Below are positions 56,492-64,000 of a DNA stretch of 64,000 nt, piece after piece; the first letter of the stretch is position 1, and the number at the start of each line of letters is the position of its first letter. The DNA lies in the NCBI GenBank assembly GCA_963668445.1, contig OY764335.1:992001-1056000 (forward strand). Reading direction: 5' to 3'. The DNA comes from Poriferisulfidus sp963668445 (lineage in GTDB: Bacteria; Pseudomonadota; Gammaproteobacteria; Poriferisulfidales; Poriferisulfidaceae). Position numbers and translations under genes: made by a program. The notes beneath the pieces are model-generated. The model saw only the letters and a list, made by a program, of their open reading frames with translations, searched no databases and was not told the origin of the DNA.

Positions 56492-57958
56492 CTAGATCTC
56501 GGTGCGGTAGTTCGGCGCCTCTTTGGTGATCACCACATCGTGCGCATGGCCTTCCCGCAGGCCGGCCAGCGTGACGCGAATCAGTCGCGCGCGCCGGTGC
56601 AGTTCGTCCAGCGTGCCGGCGCCGACGTAGCCCATGCCGGAACGCACGCCGCCGATCAACTGATGCGCCACGGCCGACAGCGGCCCCTTGTACGGCACGC
56701 GCCCCTCGATGCCTTCCGGCACCAGCTTGCTGCGCTCCTCTTGCCCACTCTGGAAATAGCGCTCCTTCGAACCTTGCTGCATCGCGGCCAGCGAGCCCAT
56801 GCCGCGGTACATTTTGTACGAGCGGCCCTGGTACAGTTCCACGTCGCCCGGCGCCTCGCTCACACCGGCGAACAGGCTGCCAATCATGACCGTCGAAGCA
56901 CCGGCTGCCAACGCCTTGACCGCATCGCCGGAGTAGCGGATGCCGCCGTCCGCGATGATCGGCACGCCGCGTTCCTGCAGGGCCGCGCTGGCTTGCAGGA
57001 TGGCCGTGATCTGCGGCACGCCGACGCCGGCCACCACGCGGGTCGTGCAAATGGACCCGGGGCCGACGCCGACCTTGACGGCGCTCGCGCCGGCATCGGC
57101 CAGCGCCAAAGCGCCTTCCCCTGTCGCCACGTTGCCGGCCATGAGCGCCAATCCCGGGTGGACGGCGCGAATCTCCCGCACCCGCTGCAGGACGCCTTCG
57201 GCATGCCCGTGCGCGCTGTCCAGAGCCACCACATCCGCACCGGCCGCGACCAGCGCCTCGACCCGCGCCATGCCGTCCGCCTCGGCGCCGACCGCGCCGC
57301 CCACGCGCAGACGCCCGTGCTCGTCCTTGCACGAATTCGGGTAGTCGGTCGCCTTCTGAATGTCCTTCACCGTAACCATGCCGCGCAAATGGAAGGCCTC
57401 GTCTACGATCAGCAGCTTCTCAATGCGGTGCTCGCGCAACAGCTCCTGCACGACATCCAGTGCCGTGCCTTCGGGCGCCGTCACCAAGCGTTCCCTCGGC
57501 GTCATGACAGTGGCGACGGTCGCGTCCAAATGCGTTTCGAAGCGCAGGTCGCGATGGGTGACGATGCCGACCAGATCGTCGCCATCCACCACCGGCACGC
57601 CGGAAATGTTGTGCGCCCGCGTCAGTTCCAGCACTTCGCCGACCGTGGCGGCGGAATGGATGGTCAACGGTTCGCGAATGACGCCGCTTTCGTATTTCTT
57701 GACCCGCCGCACCTGCGCGGCCTGCGCCTCGATGCTCTGATTCTTGTGGACGATGCCCAGTCCGCCTTCCTGTGCCATGGCGATGGCCAATTCCGCTTCG
57801 GTCACGGTGTCCATGGCGGCCGACACGAACGGGATGCGCAACTGGATGTCGGCGGTGAGCGGCGCCGCCAAGTCCACCTCCCGCGGCAGCACCTCGGAAT
57901 GGCCCGGCACCAGCAGCACATCGTCGAAGGTCAACGCTTCTTCGACCGCAACGGCCAT
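56492..57958 (-). CDS. guaB: IMP dehydrogenase
   Basis: GuaB oxidises IMP to XMP, the committed step to guanine nucleotides. The 488-residue protein has two CBS domains (about 90-205) inserted in the TIM barrel. The catalytic loop is GPGSICTTRVVAGVG (Cys near 305). The flap region reads YRGMGSLAAMQQG. The ATG at 57958 (MAVAVEEALTFDD) gives the family length; a GTG eight codons earlier is also open. Confidence 0.97.
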   Translation of the reverse strand: MAVAVEEALTFDDVLLVPGHSEVLPREVDLAAPLTADIQLRIPFVSAAMDTVTEAELAIAMAQEGGLGIVHKNQSIEAQAAQVRRVKKYESGVIREPLTIHSAATVGEVLELTRAHNISGVPVVDGDDLVGIVTHRDLRFETHLDATVATVMTPRERLVTAPEGTALDVVQELLREHRIEKLLIVDEAFHLRGMVTVKDIQKATDYPNSCKDEHGRLRVGGAVGAEADGMARVEALVAAGADVVALDSAHGHAEGVLQRVREIRAVHPGLALMAGNVATGEGALALADAGASAVKVGVGPGSICTTRVVAGVGVPQITAILQASAALQERGVPIIADGGIRYSGDAVKALAAGASTVMIGSLFAGVSEAPGDVELYQGRSYKMYRGMGSLAAMQQGSKERYFQSGQEERSKLVPEGIEGRVPYKGPLSAVAHQLIGGVRSGMGYVGAGTLDELHRRARLIRVTLAGLREGHAHDVVITKEAPNYRTEI

Positions 57959-57993
57959 CACTCGAACCCGCGAAAGTGCCACATCAGGCCGCT

Positions 57994-57999
57994 ATCATA
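57994..57999 (-). promoter_or_regulatory. Possible -10 of guaB
   Basis: TATGAT on the minus strand lies 36 nt upstream of the guaB ATG. No -35 match is found. The remaining 160 nt to the DUF2723 gene show no other feature. Confidence 0.3.
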
Positions 58000-58163
58000 A
58001 TGTATGGCGCTCCCGGCGCGCGACTCTCCCTGGCGGCGCACGCTTGCATTCGCCCAGAGGCACGGCGCCATGCGTGCCCTTCAAAGGCGCAGCAGAGGCC
58101 AGACCAAGCCGCCGAAGCGTCTTCGTTCATGGGTCCCAAGGGTTCACAGCGGATTCCATAAAA

Positions 58164-60245
58164 CTATGGCTGCAAGGGGCTGAAGTTCAAAAAATGCGAT
58201 GGGCGGGCCGGCTTCGCCTTGACATTCCGCAACCGGGCGATGGCCTTGAAGGCATCGTTGTCGGGATGCGGGTTGACGGCCCGGGATTTGCGGTACAAAT
58301 GCATGGCGGCCTTCTCGCGGCCGCGCCGTTCGGCCAGCAGCCCGTTCAGATAGAACCGGGCAGCCATCTCCTTCTTGAACAAGGCTTCATGCTTCAGCGT
58401 CTCCAACTGCGGCAGCCACTGCCCGGCCAAGTCCCAGTGGTGTGCCTCGCCATGCTCCAGCAGCACGGACGTGATGCCGGTGATGCAGTGGTAGTTCCGG
58501 CCCACATGCCCGTACAACGGCTGCATGGGCTCCAGCATGATCGGGTTGTCGGTCAATCGAACATAGCCCAAATAGCGGCAGTACTGGTGCAGCAGGCCGT
58601 TGCGCCCGGCGCGCTCCCAGAGATCCGCGTATTGGGCGTCCATCAGATGCAGGAAATACTTCTCCCCGGCCGGGTCGCGCGTAAGCTCCATGTTGTCTTT
58701 GCCGGATGCGGCGAAGATGCGCATCAGGAACCCGGACAGGCGGCCCTTGCGCTCACGCGGGAACAGATCCGCATCGAAATTCATCGGCAGGAAGACCGGG
58801 TGTTCGGACGCATCGATGAATGCCTCGAGCACATCGCGCCTTTCAGACGTCGGCAGCAGAGGATCGAATAGGCGATTGCCGTAGGCAAGTCCCGACAGGC
58901 TCAACAATTGCACGTCCGGGCGGCGTTGCGCCACGAAATGGTGGTAGCCCAGAGTGCCGGTTTCAATGTCGGAGAAGGCGAACAGCACCGCATTCGGCGG
59001 CAGGCCGTCCAGCATGTATGCGGCGAAGTGCTCCGCGAAATCGCTCTCGGCACGGCCGTTCGTCTCCCAATGAGCTTGTACGGAACTGCCGACCATCAGC
59101 AACCCGGCCAAGGCCGCGAGCCCCGATGCAGGCCAGCGGCTGGGAAAGCGCATGCCGGCCAAGCGCGAAGGGCACCGCTCCATGAGGAACTGGACGCCGA
59201 CCGCCAGCCACATCGCAAGCACGCCGAAGCATACCAGCGGGTACGGCCGAAACACCGCGGTCCAAAACGGATCGAAGTCGAAGTTGAGCAGCAGAATCAG
59301 CGCGAAGCCGTTGCCGGCGAACACCAGAAGGCCAGAGGCGGCCGCCGCAAGCTGGCGGCGGCGCAACAGTACCAGCAGGCCCAACAGGCCCAGCACGAAT
59401 CCGGGCAGCGTCAACTGCCAAACGATTTCGTGGCCGAACCATTGCAGGTATGCGAAGCGGTCGGCCCATCCGGCACTGGCGCTGGCATCCACGCTCGCGT
59501 AGCCTTGGCGGCTCAGATAGAACCAGAACCGATCCCAGTTGTCGATGGCACCATAGAAGCTGAACAGCGGCGCCTGCTGAGAACGCCAGACCAGCCAAGC
59601 ATACGGCAGCACGGCGCAAGGCAGCGCAATGCCCAGCAGCATCGGCAGCCGTTTGAGGATGCGACGCCGCGCCGGCAGGGCTGCCGCCAGCAAACCTGGC
59701 GTCGCCAATGCCATGAGCGGCCAATGGTTGGCCATGCTCAGCCCGTACACGGCCGCAGCAGTCAGCCACGGCCAGATGCGTTCCGGACTCCGGACGGCAT
59801 GCAAAGCCAGCGTATAGACGGCAAAGAACAGCAGCGCATTGAGGGCGTAGACTTCCGTGATGACGGCTTGCGACCAAAAGCATTCCGAAGCGCCAAACAG
59901 CCATGCGGCCATCACGGCCGGAAGCGTCGAGGCTCCCAGAAGCCGTGCGCCCCAGAACACGAAACCGCAGGCCAAAGCGCCAAGCACGGCGCTGGACAGA
60001 TGCCCGAGCAACGCGGGCGTGCCGAACGGCAATTGCATGAACGCATGGCAGACCCACGTGTGCAATGGATAGCCAGGCGGATGCGCAATGCCCAAATGCT
60101 GCCCGGCCATTAGGAACAGGCCGTCGTCCTCCAGCACGACATCGTGCGGCAGGGACAGCGCATACAGCACGAACGGCCCGCCGGTGGCAGCCATCCATGC
60201 CAGCACGCCCGGCATGGAACGCGCGAACGGAGACACCATCACCAT
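58164..60245 (-). CDS. DUF2723 (GT117-like) membrane protein with TPR-like tail
   Basis: The protein has about 693 residues from ATG 60245 (MVMVSPFARSMPG; start uncertain). It has roughly ten N-terminal membrane segments. The DUF2723 hallmark EDDGLFLMAGQHLGIAHPPG lies near residues 38-57 and SECFWSQAVITEVYALN near 121-137. A long soluble part follows, ending in helices that resemble a TPR (AARFYLNGLLAERRGREKAA). The family is thought to be membrane glycosyltransferases; the acceptor is unknown. It lies upstream of guaB with a 205-nt gap. Confidence 0.82.
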   Translation of the reverse strand: MVMVSPFARSMPGVLAWMAATGGPFVLYALSLPHDVVLEDDGLFLMAGQHLGIAHPPGYPLHTWVCHAFMQLPFGTPALLGHLSSAVLGALACGFVFWGARLLGASTLPAVMAAWLFGASECFWSQAVITEVYALNALLFFAVYTLALHAVRSPERIWPWLTAAAVYGLSMANHWPLMALATPGLLAAALPARRRILKRLPMLLGIALPCAVLPYAWLVWRSQQAPLFSFYGAIDNWDRFWFYLSRQGYASVDASASAGWADRFAYLQWFGHEIVWQLTLPGFVLGLLGLLVLLRRRQLAAAASGLLVFAGNGFALILLLNFDFDPFWTAVFRPYPLVCFGVLAMWLAVGVQFLMERCPSRLAGMRFPSRWPASGLAALAGLLMVGSSVQAHWETNGRAESDFAEHFAAYMLDGLPPNAVLFAFSDIETGTLGYHHFVAQRRPDVQLLSLSGLAYGNRLFDPLLPTSERRDVLEAFIDASEHPVFLPMNFDADLFPRERKGRLSGFLMRIFAASGKDNMELTRDPAGEKYFLHLMDAQYADLWERAGRNGLLHQYCRYLGYVRLTDNPIMLEPMQPLYGHVGRNYHCITGITSVLLEHGEAHHWDLAGQWLPQLETLKHEALFKKEMAARFYLNGLLAERRGREKAAMHLYRKSRAVNPHPDNDAFKAIARLRNVKAKPARPSHFLNFSPLQP

Positions 60246-60735
60246 GGCTGGCGTACGGCTCCGGAGAGCCCCATGCAAAACCTTCTGCCCGACCCGCAAC
60301 GGCCCGGCTTCGGCCAGCTACATTCCACCTGCACCCCCTTGATTACGCACATCCAGACGCGTTGCAGCATCGGCAGCCATGCCGACGAGCCGCCGCCGCA
60401 CGCCACGCCTCCCGTACCGGGATAAGGCCTGTACGCGCCAACACGCGGTGCCGGCACGCGGATGTGCACTTGCATCAAGCCAGTCTTTCTGCGCGCCTGC
60501 CAGCGCTGCATATTTTAGAGACCTCAGGATTCTGCGTGGAACGCGCCCATGCGCAAGCAAAGCCTGCATCCGCCGAAAGCCGCCGTTGCCGGGCCACAAA
60601 GCGGCATCGGCTCCCGGCATCATGCTTCTTGGGAACTTGCGCGTGGCGCGCCTGACTAAACAATGCCGCTCCGTCCAGAATGGAGCGCGACCGGCAATGC
60701 TTGCCATTTCCTATCCCTACCGAGGACTCTCCAAA
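60246..60735. other. Divergent intergenic region between DUF2723 gene and bufA
   Basis: This 490-nt stretch shows no gene I can support; its open frames have no recognisable proteins. It must hold the promoters for both flanking genes. Near bufA, TTGCGC (about 60640) precedes an AT-richer GACTAAACAATG stretch, but no convincing sigma70 promoter is seen. A GAGG ribosome-binding site lies about 9 nt before the bufA ATG. Confidence 0.4.
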
Positions 60736-61020
60736 ATGAAACAATCCCAACCCTTGACCACCGGCCTGCTCGCATTGGCACTGAGTTCCGGCTTGGCCAG
60801 CACCGCGGCGCTGGCTGTTCCGGATGCCCCCAAAAACTGGGAGAAGTGCACCGGCATCGCCAAGGCCGGCATGAACGACTGCGGCGCCACCGACGGCGCC
60901 CACAGGTGTGCCGGAGCCGCTCCGGAAGACGGCATGGAAACCGAGTGGGTCTATGTCCCTGAAGGCACCTGCGAGAAGATCGTCGGCGGCACGGTGCATG
61001 CCGTCAAACCGGCCAAGTAA
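60736..61020 (+). CDS. bufA: Bufferin precursor peptide (BufA1, DUF2282)
   Basis: The 94-residue precursor has a signal peptide (about 1-27, cut near ALA-VPD). Its core contains four cysteines at 38, 49, 58 and 79 in the family pattern WEKCTGIAKAGMNDC, HRCAG and EWVYVPEGTCEKI. Bufferins are exported RiPPs whose cysteines are converted by BufB/BufC to thiooxazole-type groups that chelate copper in the periplasm. It is followed 10 nt later by the MNIO enzyme gene. The ATG at 60736 is set by the signal peptide and a GAGG site. Confidence 0.88.
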   Translation: MKQSQPLTTGLLALALSSGLASTAALAVPDAPKNWEKCTGIAKAGMNDCGATDGAHRCAGAAPEDGMETEWVYVPEGTCEKIVGGTVHAVKPAK

Positions 61021-61030
61021 GCTCCTCTTC

Positions 61031-61858
61031 ATGGCGCCGGACGCGCCCCTGACCGGACTGGGGGTCGGCCTGCGCGGCCCCCATGTCCCCGACATCCTCG
61101 CGCAGCAGCCCCCCATTCCCTGGTTCGAACTGCTGACCGACAACCATCTGAGCGCCGGAGGCGCCTTGCGGCACCAAGCTGAAGCCGTCGCCGAACGGTA
61201 CCCGGTCGCCCTGCATGGCGTCAACCTATCGCTGGGCGGCACCGACCCGCTGGACCTCGACTATCTGGGCCGCGTGCAGGAACTCGCACGCCGCGTCCGC
61301 GCCCGGCACATTTCGGAGCACCTCGCCTTCACGTCCTGCCATGGCCTCCATAGCCACGATCTGCTGCCCCTGCCCTGGACGGAAGAAGCACTGCAGCATG
61401 TCACCGACAGGGTTCGGCGGACCCAGGATTTCCTGGGCCGGCGCATCCTGGTGGAAAACATCTCCACCTACCTCGAATACCGGCATTCCAGCATGAGCGA
61501 GGGAGACTTCCTGCGGGAACTCTGCCGTCGCACTGGCTGCGGATTGCTTCTGGACCTCAACAACATCCACGTCAATGCCGTCAACCACGGCCACGACCCT
61601 GTCGCGCAGCTGGACACCATGCCTCTGGAACATGTCGGCGAAATCCATCTGGCGGGATACGAGGCCCGCGGCAACCTCCTCATCGACACGCATGGCGGCA
61701 CGGTGGCCGATGCGGTGCTGGACCTGTTCGCCCGTGCCGCGCCGCGCCTGCCCGAAATTCCAGTGCTGTTCGAGTGGGACACGAATCTGCCTCCTTGGTC
61801 CGCGGTCTGGCAGGAATTCCAGCGCCTTGCGCAAGCGCACCAACAGGCGCTCGCATGA
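61031..61858 (+). CDS. bufB: MNIO-family (DUF692) bufferin-modifying enzyme
   Basis: The 275-residue DUF692/MNIO enzyme is an iron-dependent TIM barrel that oxidises cysteines of the bufferin precursor. Conserved segments carrying His/Glu/Asp metal ligands are present: GVGLRGPHV, HGVNLSLGG, RHISEHLAF, ILVENISTYLEY, LLLDLNNIHVNAVNHG, EIHLAGYE, LIDTHGG and VLFEWDTNLP. The ATG at 61031 lies 10 nt after bufA. It overlaps bufC by 4 nt. Confidence 0.92.
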   Translation: MAPDAPLTGLGVGLRGPHVPDILAQQPPIPWFELLTDNHLSAGGALRHQAEAVAERYPVALHGVNLSLGGTDPLDLDYLGRVQELARRVRARHISEHLAFTSCHGLHSHDLLPLPWTEEALQHVTDRVRRTQDFLGRRILVENISTYLEYRHSSMSEGDFLRELCRRTGCGLLLDLNNIHVNAVNHGHDPVAQLDTMPLEHVGEIHLAGYEARGNLLIDTHGGTVADAVLDLFARAAPRLPEIPVLFEWDTNLPPWSAVWQEFQRLAQAHQQALA

Positions 61859-62634
61859 ACCTCGCGCAGCTGCAGGCCCTCATGCTGGAGACCGTCACCC
61901 ATACCGGCTCTGCCGCCGGCCCGCTCGCCGCGCTGATCCGGCCGGCCCAAGGCATCCCTCCGGAAGACCGGCTGGATGCCTACCGGTCCAATATCCGCGG
62001 CGCCCACCTGAAAGCCCTCCATGCCGCCTATCCGGTCACGCGCGAAGTGCTGGGAGAACGCTATTGGCAGCAATTGCTCGTACAGGAAATTCCGGCTTTC
62101 GGCTCCGCCTCGGCGGATCTGCATGAGTATGGCGGCTTCATGCCGGAATTGCTGGCCCGTGCCCAGCAATCCCGCCCGGAACTAGCGGACTTCAACTATT
62201 TGCATGAACTCGCGCAACTCGAATGGGCCCTGCACGAAACGCTGTCCATGCCCGCCGAGCCGGAGTTCGATTGGGCCGCCTTCCAGACGCTCGAACCCGA
62301 ACGCCAAGCGCAGCTGCAATTCATCTTGAGCCGAGCATTGCAGGATCTGCACTTCGTCCACCCGGTCGATGCCTTGTGGCATGCCCATCGCGGGAATGCC
62401 GAATCGTTTCCGCCGCAATCCCCGGTCACCTGCTGCGTGCATCGCCAAGGCGCATTCAAGGCCACCGTCGCCCGCCTGAGCGAGCGCGACTGGAATCTGC
62501 TCAATGCGCTGCGCGCGCAACTGCCGTGCGACGCGCTGCCTGCGGAGAGCCGGCAGGCTCTTCTCCAGACCCTCCACGACTGGATCGGGCGCGGCTGGAT
62601 CGTCGGCTTCCAGACAGAGCCGGACGGCCCTTGA
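61855..62634 (+). CDS. bufC: BufC (DUF2063) partner of the MNIO enzyme
   Basis: The 259-residue protein has an N-terminal DUF2063 (RiPP-recognition-type) domain, seen in EDRLDAYRSNIRGAHLKALH (about 38-57) and YPVTREVLG. A C-terminal winged-helix-like part follows (LSERDWNLLNALRAQ). In MNIO systems this partner presents the precursor to BufB. The start ATG 61855 overlaps the bufB stop (ATGA). Its stop is 3 nt from the convergent tyrS stop, so the operon ends here without a transporter or DoxX gene. Confidence 0.9.
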   Translation: MNLAQLQALMLETVTHTGSAAGPLAALIRPAQGIPPEDRLDAYRSNIRGAHLKALHAAYPVTREVLGERYWQQLLVQEIPAFGSASADLHEYGGFMPELLARAQQSRPELADFNYLHELAQLEWALHETLSMPAEPEFDWAAFQTLEPERQAQLQFILSRALQDLHFVHPVDALWHAHRGNAESFPPQSPVTCCVHRQGAFKATVARLSERDWNLLNALRAQLPCDALPAESRQALLQTLHDWIGRGWIVGFQTEPDGP

Positions 62635-62637
62635 GCG

Positions 62638-63834
62638 CTACTTCGGAAGCACGCGCACCCGCGCGATGCGCCGACGGCCCACTTGCAGCACGACGGGCCG
62701 GTCCATTGGCAATTCGCACTTCGGGTCGCCGACCTTCTGCTGGTCGATGCGGACCGCGCCCGCCGCGATCATGCGCCGCGCCTCCGACGTCGAAGCGCAC
62801 AGCCGCGCCTGCAGCAAGGCATTCGGCAGCGGCATGACGCCCGCCGCGCGCACCGTGACCTCCTCCAGTGCGTCCGGCAGCTGGCGGTCGCGAAAGCGTT
62901 TCGTAAAGTCCTCCTGCGCCCGCACGGCGGCCGCGTCGCCATGGAACCGGGCCACCAGCTCGCTCGCCAGTTCCAGCTTCGCATCCCGCGGGTTGCCACC
63001 CTCCTCCTCGGTGCGCTGCCGCAAGGCGGCAAGCTCCTGCTCGTCGCGCAGGCTCAGCAGGTCGAAATACCGCCACATCATCGGATCCGACAGCGACATC
63101 AGCTTGCCGAACACCTGCTCCGGCGCTTCATGGATGCCAATGGCATTGTCATAGGATTTGGACATCTTGCGCACTCCGTCCGTGCCCTCCAGCAGGGGCA
63201 TCGTCATCACGATCTGAGGCGGCTGACCGCGCCGCTTCTGCAATTCGCGTCCGACCAGCAGGTTGAAAGTCTGATCCGTGCCGCCCAATTCCACATCCGC
63301 CTCCAGCATGACCGAATCGTAGCCCTGAATGAGCGGATACAGGAATTCATGCACGGCAATCGGCCGGCCGGCCGCATAGCGCTTCGCGAAATCGTCGCGC
63401 TCCAGCATGCGGGCGACCGTATGCTCCGATGCCAAGCGCACCAGATCGTCCAGCGTCATTCGATCCATCCATTCGGAATTGAAGCGCACCTCCGTGCGTT
63501 CCCGGTCCAAGATTTTGAAAGCCTGCTCCAGGTACGTCTCCTGGTTAGCTCGCAGCTCCTGCGCGGTCAGCATCGGGCGCGTGGCCTTGCGGTTGGAAGG
63601 GTCGCCGATGCGCCCGGTGAAATCGCCGATCAGGAATACCACTTGATGGCCCAGTTCTTGGAACTGGCGCATCTTGTGCATCAACACCGTATGGCCCAGA
63701 TGCAGGTCCGGAGCCGTCGGGTCGAAACCGGCCTTCACGCGCAGCGGCCGGCCCTCCTGCAGGCGCTTGTCCAAATCCTCTTCGTGGAGCACCTGCTCCG
63801 CACCCCTGAGCAGCGTGGCGAGAACGGCGTTCAT
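62638..63834 (-). CDS. tyrS: Tyrosyl-tRNA synthetase
   Basis: TyrS charges tRNA-Tyr. The 398-residue class I synthetase has the HIGH motif as HLGH (about 45-48), the KMSKS loop as VRKMSKSYD (about 225-233) and a C-terminal S4 RNA-binding domain ending ARVRVLPK. The ATG at 63834 (MNAVLATLLRG) gives family length; the frame is open 53 codons further upstream without homology. It belongs to the longer TyrZ-like branch. Confidence 0.95.
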   Translation of the reverse strand: MNAVLATLLRGAEQVLHEEDLDKRLQEGRPLRVKAGFDPTAPDLHLGHTVLMHKMRQFQELGHQVVFLIGDFTGRIGDPSNRKATRPMLTAQELRANQETYLEQAFKILDRERTEVRFNSEWMDRMTLDDLVRLASEHTVARMLERDDFAKRYAAGRPIAVHEFLYPLIQGYDSVMLEADVELGGTDQTFNLLVGRELQKRRGQPPQIVMTMPLLEGTDGVRKMSKSYDNAIGIHEAPEQVFGKLMSLSDPMMWRYFDLLSLRDEQELAALRQRTEEEGGNPRDAKLELASELVARFHGDAAAVRAQEDFTKRFRDRQLPDALEEVTVRAAGVMPLPNALLQARLCASTSEARRMIAAGAVRIDQQKVGDPKCELPMDRPVVLQVGRRRIARVRVLPK

Positions 63835-63873
63835 GGATGCGGGACAGCCTCGTTTCAAGCGGAACAAAAAGAT

Positions 63874-63879
63874 AATATA
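63874..63879 (-). promoter_or_regulatory. Possible -10 of tyrS
   Basis: TATATT on the minus strand lies 40 nt before the tyrS ATG in an AT-rich patch. The -35 position (CTGCCC at 17 bp) is a poor match. A TTGACA further upstream (about 63915) has no partner -10. The remaining sequence to the window edge shows no gene. Confidence 0.3.
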
Positions 63880-64000
63880 CCTGTTGTGCAGAAAAAGGGC
63901 AGACATTCCAGCCTGCGTTGTCAAACCAAAGCCCGCCGGAAGACCTCGCCTTTCGGAATGCCGGTGCGATCGTGCCCGTGCGAAAATCGGCATATAATGC

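Noticed and set aside
55458..57332. A 624-residue open frame on the minus strand
   Set aside because: It is the +1 shadow of the guaB-guaA genes: Arg/Gly/Ala-rich, no family features, and fully covered by two certain genes.
60318..60707. A 129-residue open frame in the bufA upstream gap
   Set aside because: No family resemblance, no ribosome-binding site, and Arg/Ala/Gly-biased composition like the other shadow frames.

Overview
The window reads as a compact stretch of a gammaproteobacterial chromosome from a methylotroph. The gammaproteobacterial signs are conserved gene orders (fabD-fabG-acpP-fabF-pabC-mltG-tmk-holB, surE-pcm-nlpD, nudJ-mnmA, clpA beside infA) and a tmRNA tag read as ANDDNYALAA. 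The methylotrophic sign is a tetrahydromethanopterin (H4MPT) formaldehyde-oxidation island. Genes are tightly packed: many share 4-nt ATGA/GTGA overlaps, and several convergent pairs overlap at their stop codons. No tRNA, rRNA, CRISPR array, prophage or intact insertion sequence was seen. The genus cannot be named from the sequence alone.

Layout. 1-6.4 kb: leftward fatty-acid operon running into pabC, mltG, tmk and holB (holB is cut by the window edge). 6.4-13.4 kb: infA, clpA, nudJ, mnmA, acnA. 13.4-20 kb: fumC, purB, and the alaC-hom-thrC operon. 20-25.6 kb: Mth938-like protein, surE-pcm-VTT protein-nlpD, an Smr protein, moeA and moaE. 25.6-27.5 kb: a type II restriction-modification pair (NotI-family endonuclease plus D12-class adenine methylase). 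27.5-35.3 kb: the H4MPT island, containing an unusual zinc-finger/PTPS fusion, fae, a CitG-like protein, two ATP-grasp proteins, mch, mtdB and beta-RFAP synthase, with purL upstream. 39.3-40.3 kb: an autotransporter remnant and ssrA. 40.3-47.1 kb: fdxA, an AddB-like nuclease, leuA and uracil-DNA glycosylase, and a TraB/GumN protein. 47.2-54.4 kb: a branched-chain-amino-acid-type ABC transporter with a degenerate acyl-CoA-synthetase-like protein. 54.5-60.2 kb: guaB-guaA-tadA and a DUF2723 membrane protein. 60.7-62.6 kb: a bufferin (copper-binding RiPP) cluster bufABC. 62.6-63.8 kb: tyrS.

How it fits together. Fae condenses formaldehyde with H4MPT, MtdB oxidises methylene-H4MPT and Mch hydrolyses methenyl-H4MPT. 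MptG and the ATP-grasp/CitG-like proteins are probably cofactor-biosynthesis genes. The formyltransferase/hydrolase genes (fhc) that would finish the pathway are not in the window. The most unusual loci are the zinc-finger/PTPS fusion inside the C1 island, the NotI-like endonuclease coupled to an adenine methylase, the bufferin cluster, and the motif-degenerate AMP-binding protein in the liv operon.
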